Counted from the stretch's first letter, positions 19,304 through 28,276 are shown. The stretch is DNA of 64,000 nucleotides from Sinosporangium siamense (GCF_016863435.1 NZ_BOOW01000020.1:310001-374000), one strand, 5' to 3'. Program-made: numbers and translations. Notes: generated by a model not told the origin, from the sequence alone.

Positions 19304-20518
19304 TCAGCCGAAGATCAGCTTGTAACCGTCCCCCCGCAAGGCGCCGAGCACCTCGTCGCAGTGGGCCGGCCCTCTCGTCTCCAGCTGGAGCAGCACCTCG
19401 ACCTCGTCCAAGTGCAGGCGTGCCCCCACGCGCTCGTGTACGACCTCCAGGACGTTGGCGCCGAGGTCGGCCAGGCGGCCCAGGAGGGTGGCGAGGGCGC
19501 CGGGGCGGTCGGGGAGGCGGATGCGGAAGGCGAGATAGCGTCCGGCGGCGGCGAGGCCGTGGCGGAGGACCTTGGAGAGCAGGAGGGGGTCGATGTTGCC
19601 GCCCGAAAGTACGGTGACCACGGGCGGGTCGAAGGCGTGGGGGTGGGCCAGGATCGCGGCGACGCCTACGACGCCGGCGGGCTCGACGACCTGTTTGGAG
19701 CGTTCGAGGCAGAGCACGAGCGCCTTGGAGATCTCCTCCTCGGTGACGGTCACGACGCTGTCGACCAGATAGTGGATGAGCTCGAACGGCAGGTCGCCGG
19801 GGCGGCCGACGGCGATGCCGTCGGCCATGGTGGTGGCGGGTTCGACGAGCACGGGGTGGCCGGCGGCGAGGGAGGCGGGATAGGCGGCGGCGCGCTCGGC
19901 CTGGACGCCGACGATGCGCAGGCCGGGCCGGAGGGATTTGGCGGCCAGGGCTACGCCGGCGGCGAGCCCTCCCCCGCCTATGCCGACGACGACGGTGCCG
20001 GTCTCGGGGAGCTGCTCGATGATCTCAAGCCCGATGGTGCCCTGGCCGGCGATGACGTCGGGGTGGTCGAAGGGGTGGATGAAGACCGCGCCGGTGTGCT
20101 CGGCGTGCTCGCGGGCGGCGGTGAGGGCGGGGTCGACGGTGTGTCCTGCGAAGACGACGTCCGCGCCGTAAGAGCGGGTGGCGGCGATCTTGGGCAGCGG
20201 GGCGCCCTCGGGCATGTAGACCGTGGCCTTGGCGCCGACGAGCCCGGCGGCGAGCGCGACGCCCTGGGCGTGGTTGCCGGCGCTGGCGGCCACGACTCCC
20301 CGTGAGCGCTCCTCCTCGGTGAGCCGGGCGATGCGCACGTAAGCGCCGCGGATCTTGAACGAGCCCGCACGCTGGAGGTTTTCGCATTTGAGGTAGACGG
20401 GCCCGCCCACGGCCTCGGAGAGGAGGCGGGAGTGGAGCACGGGCGTGTGCACGACCACATCGGAGAGCAGATCGCGGGCGGCGACCACGTCGTCGTAGGT
20501 CACCTCGGGTTTCGCCAT
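19304..20518 (-). CDS. ilvA: Threonine ammonia-lyase with C-terminal ACT domain
   Basis: 404 residues. PLP enzyme converting L-threonine to 2-oxobutanoate and ammonia; the short form with an ACT domain may be biosynthetic or catabolic. Seen: GSFKIRGA with the PLP lysine near residue 53, ASAGNHAQGVA, the glycine loop VVGIGGGGLAAG, and LSGGNIDP near the end of the catalytic domain. Residues about 325-404 are an ACT domain beginning RLPDRPGAL. The start is ATG 20518; the frame runs open further upstream without conserved sequence. Stop is followed at once by the 14-bp tandem repeat. Confidence 0.92.
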   Translation of the reverse strand: MAKPEVTYDDVVAARDLLSDVVVHTPVLHSRLLSEAVGGPVYLKCENLQRAGSFKIRGAYVRIARLTEEERSRGVVAASAGNHAQGVALAAGLVGAKATVYMPEGAPLPKIAATRSYGADVVFAGHTVDPALTAAREHAEHTGAVFIHPFDHPDVIAGQGTIGLEIIEQLPETGTVVVGIGGGGLAAGVALAAKSLRPGLRIVGVQAERAAAYPASLAAGHPVLVEPATTMADGIAVGRPGDLPFELIHYLVDSVVTVTEEEISKALVLCLERSKQVVEPAGVVGVAAILAHPHAFDPPVVTVLSGGNIDPLLLSKVLRHGLAAAGRYLAFRIRLPDRPGALATLLGRLADLGANVLEVVHERVGARLHLDEVEVLLQLETRGPAHCDEVLGALRGDGYKLIFG

Positions 20519-20590
20519 GTCAGCAGTCTGCCACCCGACGGCGGGCCGCCACGATGGGGTCCGCCGATCCACAAAGCTGCTTTGACCGAG

Positions 20591-20619
20591 TTGCCATACT
20601 TCGCTGCCCGAAGTATGGT
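20591..20619 (+). promoter_or_regulatory. padR promoter with overlapping 25-bp operator
   Basis: CCATACTTCG (20594-20603) and CGAAGTATGG (20609-20618) are perfect 10-bp inverted repeats with a 5-bp centre. They overlap TTGCCA (20591-20596) and TATGGT (20614-20619), a -35/-10 pair with 17-bp spacing. Transcription would start at about the A of the padR ATG (20628), giving a leaderless mRNA. PadR bound at the dyad would block the promoter. Confidence 0.7.
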
Positions 20620-20627
20620 CTTCCAGT

Positions 20628-20969
20628 ATGGCGAAAGGATCACCTTCGGTCAGCGAGCCGACGTACTTCATCCTGGCCGCCCTGCTCGACGGCCCACTCC
20701 ATGGGCACGGGATCATCAAGCGGACCATGGTCCTCTCGGAGGACCGGGTGAAACTGCCGGTCGGCACGCTTTACGGTGCGCTCGACCGGCTCGCGGCAAA
20801 CGGACTGATCGCCGTGGATCGTGAGGAGGTCGTCGACGGGCGGCCACGCCGCTATTTCGTGATCACCGACGACGGGCGCGGGGTGGTCTCCGCGGAGGCT
20901 TACCGCATGCAGCAAGCCGCCTCGATCGTGGTGAACCGGATTCCACGCCCGGGGGCGACATTCTCATGA
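20628..20969 (+). CDS. PadR family transcriptional regulator
   Basis: 113 residues. The PadR winged helix is clear: SEPTYFILAALLDGPLHGHGIIKR, the VKLPVGTLYGALDRLAANGLI recognition region, and RPRRYFVITDDGR in the wing. No Shine-Dalgarno precedes the ATG; the promoter at 20591-20619 predicts a leaderless message under autoregulation. A membrane protein gene follows 48 bp downstream, the usual partner for this kind of PadR. Confidence 0.92.
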   Translation: MAKGSPSVSEPTYFILAALLDGPLHGHGIIKRTMVLSEDRVKLPVGTLYGALDRLAANGLIAVDREEVVDGRPRRYFVITDDGRGVVSAEAYRMQQAASIVVNRIPRPGATFS

Positions 20970-21017
20970 CCGTCGGCACCGAGCCCCGCGCCGCCAGGGG
21001 GGGCCGGCACGGCGTTG

Positions 21018-21908
21018 ATGGAACGACGATGCCGCTCTCTGATGCGTGTTTACCCTCGTGGATACCGTGATGGTTACGGCGAAGAGCTCATAGGCACCCT
21101 GCTGGACACCGCAGAGCCCGGCAGGACCTTCCCTTCGTTCCGCGAGGCCGTGGCTCTGGTCCGGGGAGGGCTCCGGGCCAGAGCCGAATACGCCGCGGTC
21201 GGCATCCCTTGGGCAGATGGTCTGCACTTGGGAACGCTGATCCTGGCGGTGGCGAACTTCGCGTACCTCGCGCCCTTCTTCAGGGAGCTTCCCCTCTGGG
21301 TGGGCATGTCGGCGTTCCTGGTGCTGGCCGTGATGCGCGGCTGGTTATGGACGGCACTGCCGTTCGCGGCGTTGATCGGTTTCAAGTCGGGGTCGATCGC
21401 GCTGGGCGTGCCGTTGCTGGACCAAACGCTGGTGCCGGTCATCGCGGACGATCTCTGGGATCGACCCGCGATGTACGGCATGGGCGGACCGGTGGCCCCG
21501 TTGATCACGTATGCCGTGCTCTTCCTGGGGATCGCGGTCCTCGCCGCCAGGAAAAGGCGGGTGAAGGTCCGCTCTTGGTGGTGGTGGGCGACCGTGCCCG
21601 CTCTGTCGTTCAGCGACCCGGCGTGGCTGGACGTGGCCGGCCGGAGTGCGGGCACGATGAGCAGGATCGTGCTGGAGACGGCGCTTCTGCTGATGGCCGT
21701 CTTCGCCGGATATATCGCGAAGGATCCTCGCTGGGCCGTCGCGGCGGCGATCTACCTCGTGTCGATGCTCGCCGTCCTCGCGGAGATCACCGTTGAGAAC
21801 ATCGTCACCTACACGCCGCAGGACGTGGCCCACTGGCTCCTGCTCTTCTTCTTGACAGTGGCCGCCGCGGCTGTGCCGTACCAAGCCAGGCGGCAGGTCC
21901 TGCTCTAA
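21018..21908 (+). CDS. Multi-pass membrane protein, PadR partner
   Basis: 296 residues. The N terminus (ERRCRSLMRVYPRGYRDGYGEELIGTLLD) is the cytoplasmic motif found on many actinobacterial membrane proteins encoded after padR; six or seven hydrophobic segments follow. Function unknown. An ATGA at 20966 overlaps the padR stop but is in another frame that closes after about 34 codons, after passing a run of seven G at 20997-21003. A frameshift there would have fused a longer N terminus; the start at 21018 is the simplest reading. Confidence 0.75.
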   Translation: MERRCRSLMRVYPRGYRDGYGEELIGTLLDTAEPGRTFPSFREAVALVRGGLRARAEYAAVGIPWADGLHLGTLILAVANFAYLAPFFRELPLWVGMSAFLVLAVMRGWLWTALPFAALIGFKSGSIALGVPLLDQTLVPVIADDLWDRPAMYGMGGPVAPLITYAVLFLGIAVLAARKRRVKVRSWWWWATVPALSFSDPAWLDVAGRSAGTMSRIVLETALLLMAVFAGYIAKDPRWAVAAAIYLVSMLAVLAEITVENIVTYTPQDVAHWLLLFFLTVAAAAVPYQARRQVLL

Positions 21909-22053
21909 CCCGGGCTGGACCGTGTAAATCCGACCGGAGCCCCCGGGCCGGGCGCCGATCCCCCCTGCACGCACAACGTGATCTGTCGAGGCGGCGTCCC
22001 GCATGGTGACGTGCCTTCTCCTCACCATGCCTTCTCACGAATCGAGTCCCAGT

Positions 22054-22421
22054 ATGCATCTGAGAAAGTGCGTCGCCCTGCTCGTGCTGCCCGCCGCGGT
22101 CCTCACCGGCTGCGGGGCCGACGGCGGTGGCGATGAGGCGGGCGGTTCCCGGCCTGCGGCTCCCACCGTTTCCAAAGGGGACCGGCTCCAGGCATCGGAG
22201 GGCCCGGTCCCGGTGCGAGCGAGGTCTCCGACGACGAGGCCGGTACGCCGCAGACGCTGTCGCAGGGCCAGGCGAAGACCCACCTGACCGCTGAGATCAA
22301 AGACGCGCTCGACGACCTGGAATGCGGCAGGGACTTCTACGCCGCCTACACACCGAAAGAGACCGAGGTCATCAATGAGGTGCGCCAGGAATACGCCGTG
22401 GACAGCGGAATCATATGGTGA
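22054..22421 (+). pseudogene. Decayed copy of the four-Cys lipoprotein family
   Basis: The 5' part encodes a lipoprotein signal (MHLRKCVALLVLPAAVLTGC, Cys20) that stays open to about 22287 in a frame that becomes arginine-rich. The 3' part (about 22225-22421), in a different frame, encodes EIKDALDDLECGRDFYAAY and ends SGIIW, almost identical to the ends of the two intact copies downstream. About 190 codons of the middle, including the CMKEQGF, ACS and CMKAKGY cysteines, are missing and the junction is frameshifted. It is the first of three tandem members. Confidence 0.85.
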
Positions 22422-22423
22422 GC

Positions 22424-22471
22424 CGCCGCTCGCGGGCCGCCGCCCCCGCCGCTGATCGCGGTGTCCGTCAG
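22424..22471 (+). repeat. Remnant of the adaptor gene's 5' region (copy 1)
   Basis: The sequence between the decayed lipoprotein copy and copy 2 matches, with several changes, the stretch of the adaptor gene around 24570-24620 (GCCGCCGCCCCCG, then CTGATC and CGGTG/CCGTC). It is a leftover of a larger duplicated unit of lipoprotein plus adaptor 5' end. Confidence 0.6.
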
Positions 22472-22513
22472 GCCGCCTCCGCCCTCCCCCGCAGTGAACG
22501 GAGCACACGTTTC

Positions 22514-23392
22514 ATGTCCGCACGGTTGTACACCGGAATTCTCGCGCTTTCCCTAGCCGTGCTCGCCGGCTGCGGCGGGCAGGGTGAGCAGAACACCGCC
22601 GCCCCCGCGGGGGAAGGGGCTTCGCCGGATTCCGGCCAGAACAAGCCAAGGCTCGTGCAGGACCATGTCGCGGCGTGCATGAAGGAGCAGGGATTCAAGT
22701 ACATCTCCTACACGCCTTCCGACGTCAAGACCGAAGAGGACCGGAAGATGGAGTCCGGCGACTACGAGACCATGAAGAAATACCGGTCGAAGTACGGTTA
22801 CGGCTCCTTCGCCTTCGAGGTCTACCCCGAACACCGCGATTCCGGCGCGCGCAGGTCGCCGAATCCGAACGATAAGATGACGGGAAGCCTGTCGGCCGCG
22901 CAGCGCACGGCATATGACAAGGCCCATAACGCGTGTTCCCTGAGCGCGGCCAAATCCGTGCTCGGGATGAAGGTGTCGAAGTACGACGACATTCTCAAGG
23001 AACAAGTCGCCGTGATGACGGGCATGCGGCAGCGGATTCTCGACGGCGACCCCAACTTGGTCCAACTGGCGCAGAAGTTCGGCGACTGCATGAAAGCCAA
23101 GGGCTACGAGATCACGTCTATGAAACCGACGAACATCGTGGGCCGGGGCGCCAGCACCTTCATCCAGGAGCGGTCGAAGGTGCTCGGCCTGGACGACGGG
23201 CCGCCGGAGGAGGGCGAGGGGAAGAAGCTCTCGCCGACGCAGGCCAGGGCCTATCTGGCCAAGGAGATCAAGGACGCGCTCGACGACCTGGAGTGCGGCA
23301 AGGATTTCTACGCCGCCTACACGCCGAAGGAAACGGAAGTCTTCGATCAGGTGCGTCAGGACTACTCAGTGGAGTCCGGAATCATCTGGTAG
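22514..23392 (+). CDS. Four-cysteine lipoprotein, tandem copy 2
   Basis: 292 residues with lipobox LAGC (Cys20), so probably anchored outside the membrane. The mature part has four conserved cysteines in CMKEQGFKY, NACS, CMKAKGYE and LECGKDFYAAY; the two CMK-x-x-G-(F/Y) motifs look like an internal repeat. No known domain recognised. It is about 60-65% identical by eye to copy 3, and both share an upstream block with CGGAG about 11 bp before the ATG. The exporter genes follow copy 3, so it may serve as a substrate-binding or accessory lipoprotein for the exporter; that is inference. Confidence 0.85.
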   Translation: MSARLYTGILALSLAVLAGCGGQGEQNTAAPAGEGASPDSGQNKPRLVQDHVAACMKEQGFKYISYTPSDVKTEEDRKMESGDYETMKKYRSKYGYGSFAFEVYPEHRDSGARRSPNPNDKMTGSLSAAQRTAYDKAHNACSLSAAKSVLGMKVSKYDDILKEQVAVMTGMRQRILDGDPNLVQLAQKFGDCMKAKGYEITSMKPTNIVGRGASTFIQERSKVLGLDDGPPEEGEGKKLSPTQARAYLAKEIKDALDDLECGKDFYAAYTPKETEVFDQVRQDYSVESGIIW

Positions 23393-23394
23393 CC

Positions 23395-23455
23395 CGCCTC
23401 CCGCAAGCCGCCGCCCCGTCGCTGATCGCGGTGGCCGTCGAGTGGAAAACGCGGA
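23395..23455 (+). repeat. Remnant of the adaptor gene's 5' region (copy 2)
   Basis: Immediately after the stop of copy 2, the sequence matches adaptor-gene bases from about 24568 (GCCTCCCGCAA, CCGTCGCTGATC, GGTGGCCGTCGAG) at about 85% identity, with a 1-bp deletion that breaks the frame. It would encode the SRKPPPPSLITVAVE block of the adaptor. Confidence 0.8.
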
Positions 23456-23523
23456 AAACATTGCGGAGTCGAAGGCCGCCGGCCGCCTCCGCCCTCCCCC
23501 GCAGTGAACGGAGCACATGTTTC

Positions 23524-24408
23524 ATGTCCGCACGGCTATATACCGGAATCCTCGCGCTTTCCCTCGCCGCACTCGCCGGCTGCGGCGGGCAGGGCGAGCG
23601 GAACACCGCCGCCCCCGCGGGCGCGCCCGCGAGCGAAGGGGCGCCTGCCGCAGGCCAGGACAGACAGCAGCTCGTGCAAAGCCACCTCGTCGGCTGCATG
23701 AAGGAAAAGGGCTTCAAGTACATCGCATACGCGCGTCCCCTCGTCAAAAGCGAGGAGGAGCGGAAGATGAAGTCCGGCGACTACGAGACCATGAAGAAAC
23801 ACCGGTCGAAGTACGGCTACGGCGCCTTCGCCCACGAGGTCTACCCCGATGAGTTGAGCGCCGAGAGCACGTCGGCGAATCCCAACGACAAAATCGTGGC
23901 GAGCCTGTCGACCACGCAGCGGACCGCACACAGGAATGCCCAGGAGGCATGCTCCGTGGAGGCGGCCAAATCCGTGCTCGGGATGAAGGTGTCGAACTAC
24001 GACGACGTTCTCGAGTCGCAGGCCACCGCGATCAAGAGCGCGAGGGACCGTTCCCTCGACGGCGACACCGCCCTGGTCCAGTCGGCCCAGAAGTTCGGCG
24101 AATGCATGAAGGGCAGGGGATACGAGGTCGCCTCCCTCAAACCAACGGAGATCGCGACTCGGGGGGAGAACCACTTCTTTGGTGAGCGGGCGGAGGCGCT
24201 CGGTCACACCCTGGAGGCGATGAAGGCCGGCGGGCCCAGGAAACTCGCGCCGGAGCAGGCCAGAGCCGCTCTGACGCGGGAGATCAAGGACGCGCTCGAC
24301 GACCTGGAGTGCGGCAAGGACTTCTACGCCGCCTATCTGCCGAAGAACTTGGACGTCACAAACCAAGTGCGCCAGGCAAACGACCTGGACACCGGGTTCA
24401 CATGGTAA
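23524..24408 (+). CDS. Four-cysteine lipoprotein, tandem copy 3
   Basis: 294 residues, lipobox LAGC (Cys20) after MSARLYTGILALSLAA. Same four-cysteine pattern as copy 2 (CMKEKGFKY, EACS, CMKGRGYE, LECGKDFYAAY) and a C terminus ending in Trp. The 5' flank (about 40 bp) and signal sequence are nearly identical to copy 2, while the middle has diverged, so the duplication is not very recent or is under different selection. It ends 52 bp before the adaptor gene and is likely in the same transcript. Confidence 0.87.
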   Translation: MSARLYTGILALSLAALAGCGGQGERNTAAPAGAPASEGAPAAGQDRQQLVQSHLVGCMKEKGFKYIAYARPLVKSEEERKMKSGDYETMKKHRSKYGYGAFAHEVYPDELSAESTSANPNDKIVASLSTTQRTAHRNAQEACSVEAAKSVLGMKVSNYDDVLESQATAIKSARDRSLDGDTALVQSAQKFGECMKGRGYEVASLKPTEIATRGENHFFGERAEALGHTLEAMKAGGPRKLAPEQARAALTREIKDALDDLECGKDFYAAYLPKNLDVTNQVRQANDLDTGFTW

Positions 24409-24460
24409 GCGCCGGCTCCACTCGGGATAAGAAATCCACGGAAACCTCCAAGGAATCACG

Positions 24461-26194
24461 GTGAAATCCCCCAAGCGGATCCTGGCCCTCGTCGTGGGCG
24501 GGGTCCTGCTCATCGCGGGGGGTGGCTGGCTCGTCGGCAACCAACTGCGGTCGCCCGCCGACGAGGCCGCCTCCCGCAAACCGCCGCCCCCGTCGCTGAT
24601 CACGGTGGCCGTCGAGCGGAAGAAGCTCACCAGCACCGTCGCGGTGAGCGGCACCCTGGCCTACGGCTCGCCGCTGCCCGTCACCCTCGGCGGCGTGGTG
24701 GGCACCGGCACGGCGTCGACCAGCGCCGCAGGTGAGGCACAGCGGGTCACGCGCGCGCCGCGGGTGGGCCGGGTCCGCGAGGGGTCGGTGATGATGGAGG
24801 TCAACGGCCGCCCGGTGTTCACCTTGCGGGGGAAGGTGCCGATGCACCGCACCATCACGCTCGGCACCTCCGGCGCCGACGTGCGGCAACTCCAGCGTGC
24901 GCTGCGCCGGCTCGGGTTCGGCAGCCCGACGTCGGGCACCTTCGACCAGGCGACGGCCACCGCTCTGAAGAACTGGTATGCCAAGCGCGGCTACAAGGCG
25001 CAGGAGCCGTCGCTTGACGCGCAGCGATCCATCGACGATCTGCGGCGCAGTGTACGCATCGCCGAGGAGACCCTGCTCAGCGAGAAGAAGGCGCTCGACG
25101 AGGGCCGCGACCTCTACCTTTTGAAGATCAAATACGACAACGCCCGCAGAGATCTGGAGCTCGCGCAGAAGGCGCTCCAGCGCACGCGGAGCACCAACGA
25201 GACGCCCGAGGACCGGGAGAAGATCGGCACGATGCAGGCCGCCATCCGCACCGCCGAGGAAAGCCTGCATGAGGCCGAGCAGGCGCTCGCGGCGGCCAAG
25301 CCGGAAGACGACAAGCGCCTGCTCCAGCTCAAGGTCGACAACGCCCGCCAAAGCCTGGACGAGGCGAACGCCGCCCTCGTGAACTACAGCGAGCAGCAGA
25401 CCCTGACCCGGGACAAACTGCTGGAAGAGCAGCGTAAGGCGCTGCGCACAGCGGACGAGGCGTTCCTCGCCGCCGAGCGCGACCTGCGCAACGCCCGCAG
25501 ACTCTCCCCTCAACGCCTGAAGGTGAGCAATGCCCAGCAGAGCCTGGCCGACGCCCGGCGGTTGCTGGGCGAACAGCTCAAGACGCACGGCATCAGCCTG
25601 CCCCCCGGCGAGATCGTCTTCCTCCCCACGCTTCCGGCACGGATTGACAAGGTGGAGGTCAAAGCTGGCGCGGTCGTGGAGAGCAAGGTGGCGACGGTGA
25701 CCAGTTCGTCCTTCGCCATCACCGGTTCGGTCGACGTCGCCGAGGCGAAGCTGCTCAAGGTGGGCCTGTCGGCCACCATGGAGACCGGCGACGGGCGAAC
25801 GTTCCCCGCGAAGGTCACCGCCATCGGCGCGAGGGCCCGCATCGACAGTGGCGAGGACAAGCCCAAGGGGGAGCAGAACGAGGAGCCGGCCATCGGCGCC
25901 GAGCCCGTGCTGCTCACCCCGACGACGACCAAGGGGCTGCGGGCACTCGTCGGCACACCGGTCACCGTACGCATCTCCGTGGGCGAGACCGACGAGCCCG
26001 TGCTCACGGTGCCGGTCGCGGCGGTCGTGACCTCGGCCGACGGCAAGCCGCGGGTGCAGGTGGAGACGAGTACGGACAAGACCAAGGAGGTCGAGGTCCG
26101 CACCGGGCTCACTGCGGACGGGGACGTGGAGATCACCCCGGTGAACTCAGCGGACCTCAAAGAGGGCGACCGGGTCGTGGTCGGGAATGCGTGA
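24461..26194 (+). CDS. Efflux periplasmic adaptor-like protein with peptidoglycan-binding domain
   Basis: 577 residues. One N-terminal membrane anchor (about 6-26), then a short beta segment, a peptidoglycan-binding 1 domain (LGTSGADVRQLQRALRRLGFG, about 135-178), a long coiled coil (about 190-360), and a C-terminal HlyD/MacA-like barrel (residues about 380-577, with VPVAAVVTSADGKPRVQV). The order is that of MacA-type membrane fusion proteins, but the wall-binding insert fits a Gram-positive envelope. GTG start with AAGGA 5 bp upstream. The ATPase gene overlaps by 8 nt, so the three exporter genes form one operon. Confidence 0.88.
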   Translation: MKSPKRILALVVGGVLLIAGGGWLVGNQLRSPADEAASRKPPPPSLITVAVERKKLTSTVAVSGTLAYGSPLPVTLGGVVGTGTASTSAAGEAQRVTRAPRVGRVREGSVMMEVNGRPVFTLRGKVPMHRTITLGTSGADVRQLQRALRRLGFGSPTSGTFDQATATALKNWYAKRGYKAQEPSLDAQRSIDDLRRSVRIAEETLLSEKKALDEGRDLYLLKIKYDNARRDLELAQKALQRTRSTNETPEDREKIGTMQAAIRTAEESLHEAEQALAAAKPEDDKRLLQLKVDNARQSLDEANAALVNYSEQQTLTRDKLLEEQRKALRTADEAFLAAERDLRNARRLSPQRLKVSNAQQSLADARRLLGEQLKTHGISLPPGEIVFLPTLPARIDKVEVKAGAVVESKVATVTSSSFAITGSVDVAEAKLLKVGLSATMETGDGRTFPAKVTAIGARARIDSGEDKPKGEQNEEPAIGAEPVLLTPTTTKGLRALVGTPVTVRISVGETDEPVLTVPVAAVVTSADGKPRVQVETSTDKTKEVEVRTGLTADGDVEITPVNSADLKEGDRVVVGNA

Positions 26195-26951
26195 GAAAAC
26201 ACCACTTGAGTCGATATTGCACAACACAGCACCCCGTGGCTCGACTCCGCACGACCCAACAGCGCATCGTGGAAGTTCAACCGAGGTCATTCGCCTTCAG
26301 GACGTCAGCCGGGTCTTCCCCTCGGACCCACCGGTATACGCCCTGTCGAAGGTGTCGCTGATCGTTGGGCAGGGTGACTATCTGGCCATCGTGGGCCCTT
26401 CGGGGTCTGGGAAGTCCACCCTGCTCAACACTCTTGGCCTCCTCGACCGCCCCACGAGCGGCAGTTATCTGCTCGACGGCATCGAGACCACCAAGCTCAA
26501 GGACAAACAACGCACCTGGTTGCGTGGCAGCCGCATCGGCTTCATCTACCAGTCCTTTCACCTGCTTCCCCAGCGCAGCGTGGTGGAGAACGTAATGCTG
26601 GCCGAGGTGTACGGCGGGAGGGATCGGCGTCATCGCCGGAAGCGGGCGATCGACGCGTTGGAGCAGGTCGGCATGGGGCATCGGGTGCAGTTTCTGCCCA
26701 ACCGGCTGTCCGGTGGCGAGCGGCAACGTGTCGCCATCGCCCGGGCGCTGATGGGCTCGCCGTCCCTGCTGCTCTGCGACGAACCCACCGGCAACCTCGA
26801 CACCCGCAACACCGACGCGGTGCTCGACCTGTTCGACTCGCTGCGAGACCAGGGCATGACGCTCGTCGTGATCACTCACGAGGACCAGGTGAGCACGCGT
26901 GCGCAGCGCCGGGTCCGGATCAGCGACGGCGTCCTCACCGAGGAGCACTGA
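26187..26951 (+). CDS. ABC transporter ATP-binding protein, MacB/LolD type
   Basis: 254 residues. Walker [10 protein letters not shown] near residues 69-77, Q-loop YQSFHLLP, signature [15 protein letters not shown] near 174, Walker [13 protein letters not shown] near 198 and switch His in VITHE. The NLD after the Walker B Glu is typical of the MacB/LolD/FtsE group. The first 33 residues are a non-conserved Pro/His/Thr extension; an internal start near [10 protein letters not shown] is possible, but ATG 26187 overlaps the upstream stop, supporting coupling. It energises the permease encoded next. Confidence 0.93.
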   Translation: MREKTPLESILHNTAPRGSTPHDPTAHRGSSTEVIRLQDVSRVFPSDPPVYALSKVSLIVGQGDYLAIVGPSGSGKSTLLNTLGLLDRPTSGSYLLDGIETTKLKDKQRTWLRGSRIGFIYQSFHLLPQRSVVENVMLAEVYGGRDRRHRRKRAIDALEQVGMGHRVQFLPNRLSGGERQRVAIARALMGSPSLLLCDEPTGNLDTRNTDAVLDLFDSLRDQGMTLVVITHEDQVSTRAQRRVRISDGVLTEEH

Positions 26952-28276
26952 TGCCTCCACACCGTTCGGTGGACGCGGAGCCGGCGGGCGCAGCGCCCAG
27001 GTCGACAGAACCCGGCTCGACAGAGCCCAGGTCGAGCGAGCCCCGGTCCAGGGCGAGGCGTCGGTCCGCGGCGGCGAAGACCGTTCGTGCGTCGAGCATG
27101 GACCCGCGTGATCTGTGGGCGGAGGCGCTCGCCGGGGTGCTGGCGCGCCCGGTGCGTTCTGCTCTGACCACGCTCGGCACCGTGCTCGGCATCACCACGC
27201 TTGTCATCACCATGGGCATCGCCGCCACTGCGGGCAACCAGATCGTCGGCCGCTTCGACGAGCTGACCGTCACCACGATCAGCGTCGACGTGCCCCAGGA
27301 CAAGAAGAACCCCCTGGTCACCTGGAAGGCCCCGGCGGAGCTCACCCGTTTGCGGGGCGTCACCTCGGTCGCGGCCATCGCCCAGACGGACAAGAGCACC
27401 AACCTCGCGGTCAAGGCCAACAACCTGGTGGATCCGACGGCGGTGAGCGAGCAGAGCATGACCGTGCTGGCCGCCACGCCGGACCTGCCGACGGCCGCCA
27501 AGGGCCGCATGGTCAAGGGGAGGTTCTTCGATGACGGCCACGACCGGCGCGGCGAACGGGTGGCCGTGCTGGGTGAGCAGGCGGCGAAACTGCTCAAGAT
27601 CTCCGGGCTGGAGAAGGCACCCGCCGTGTTCATCGGCGGACGCGCATATACCGTGATCGGCATCCTCGGCGATCTGCGGCGCGAGCAGATCCTGGGATCG
27701 GCGGTCATCGTGCCCCGCTCGGTCGGCGCCGACTTCGATATTCGTCACGTGTCCCGTGTGCTGATCAACACCTCCCTCGGCGCGGCCGACATGATCGCCA
27801 AGCAAGTGCCCACGGCCCTCAGCCCGAACCGCGCCCCCGAGCTTCACGTCGCCGCCCCGCCCAGCCCCAAACGGGCCAAGGAGGGCGTGGAGAGCGACGT
27901 CAACAGCCTGTTCCTGATCCTCGGGCTGGTCTCGCTCGTCGTGGGCGCGGTCGGCATCGCGAACGTCACCCTCGTCACGGTGATGGAACGCGTCGCCGAG
28001 ATCGGCCTGCGCCGCTCCCTCGGCGCCGCCCGGCGGCACATAGCGGGGCAGTTCCTGCTGGAGTCGACCCTGATCGGCCTGACCGGGGGCGTGATCGGCA
28101 CGAGCGTGGGCGTGGTGGCGGTGGTCGCGGTGTCCGCCATCCGCGAGTGGACCCCCGTCCTCGACCTCCAACTGGCCCTGCTCGCCCCCGTCGCAGGTGC
28201 CGTTGTGGGCCTCCTCGCCGGCCTCTACCCGGCGTTGCGCGCCGCCCGCATGGAACCGGTCGACGCCCTCCGCTGA
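26951..28276 (+). CDS. ABC transporter permease, MacB/FtsX type
   Basis: 441 residues. N-terminal Pro/Ser/Glu-rich tail of about 48 residues with repeated S-(T/S)-E-P units, first helix (about 62-85), a large extracellular MacB_PCD domain (about 90-305), then three helices in the FtsX domain with GIANVTLVTVMERVAEIGLRRSLGA. TGATG start-stop overlap with the ATPase gene. These MacB-type proteins use the ATPase cycle to move substrates across the envelope rather than through the membrane. Substrate unknown; the lipoproteins upstream are the best clue. Confidence 0.92.
   Translation: MPPHRSVDAEPAGAAPRSTEPGSTEPRSSEPRSRARRRSAAAKTVRASSMDPRDLWAEALAGVLARPVRSALTTLGTVLGITTLVITMGIAATAGNQIVGRFDELTVTTISVDVPQDKKNPLVTWKAPAELTRLRGVTSVAAIAQTDKSTNLAVKANNLVDPTAVSEQSMTVLAATPDLPTAAKGRMVKGRFFDDGHDRRGERVAVLGEQAAKLLKISGLEKAPAVFIGGRAYTVIGILGDLRREQILGSAVIVPRSVGADFDIRHVSRVLINTSLGAADMIAKQVPTALSPNRAPELHVAAPPSPKRAKEGVESDVNSLFLILGLVSLVVGAVGIANVTLVTVMERVAEIGLRRSLGAARRHIAGQFLLESTLIGLTGGVIGTSVGVVAVVAVSAIREWTPVLDLQLALLAPVAGAVVGLLAGLYPALRAARMEPVDALR

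Noticed and set aside
22933-24408. 491-residue ORF joining copy 2 and copy 3 of the lipoproteins
   Set aside because: The first part is an out-of-frame read of copy 2; the real starts are 22514 and 23524.
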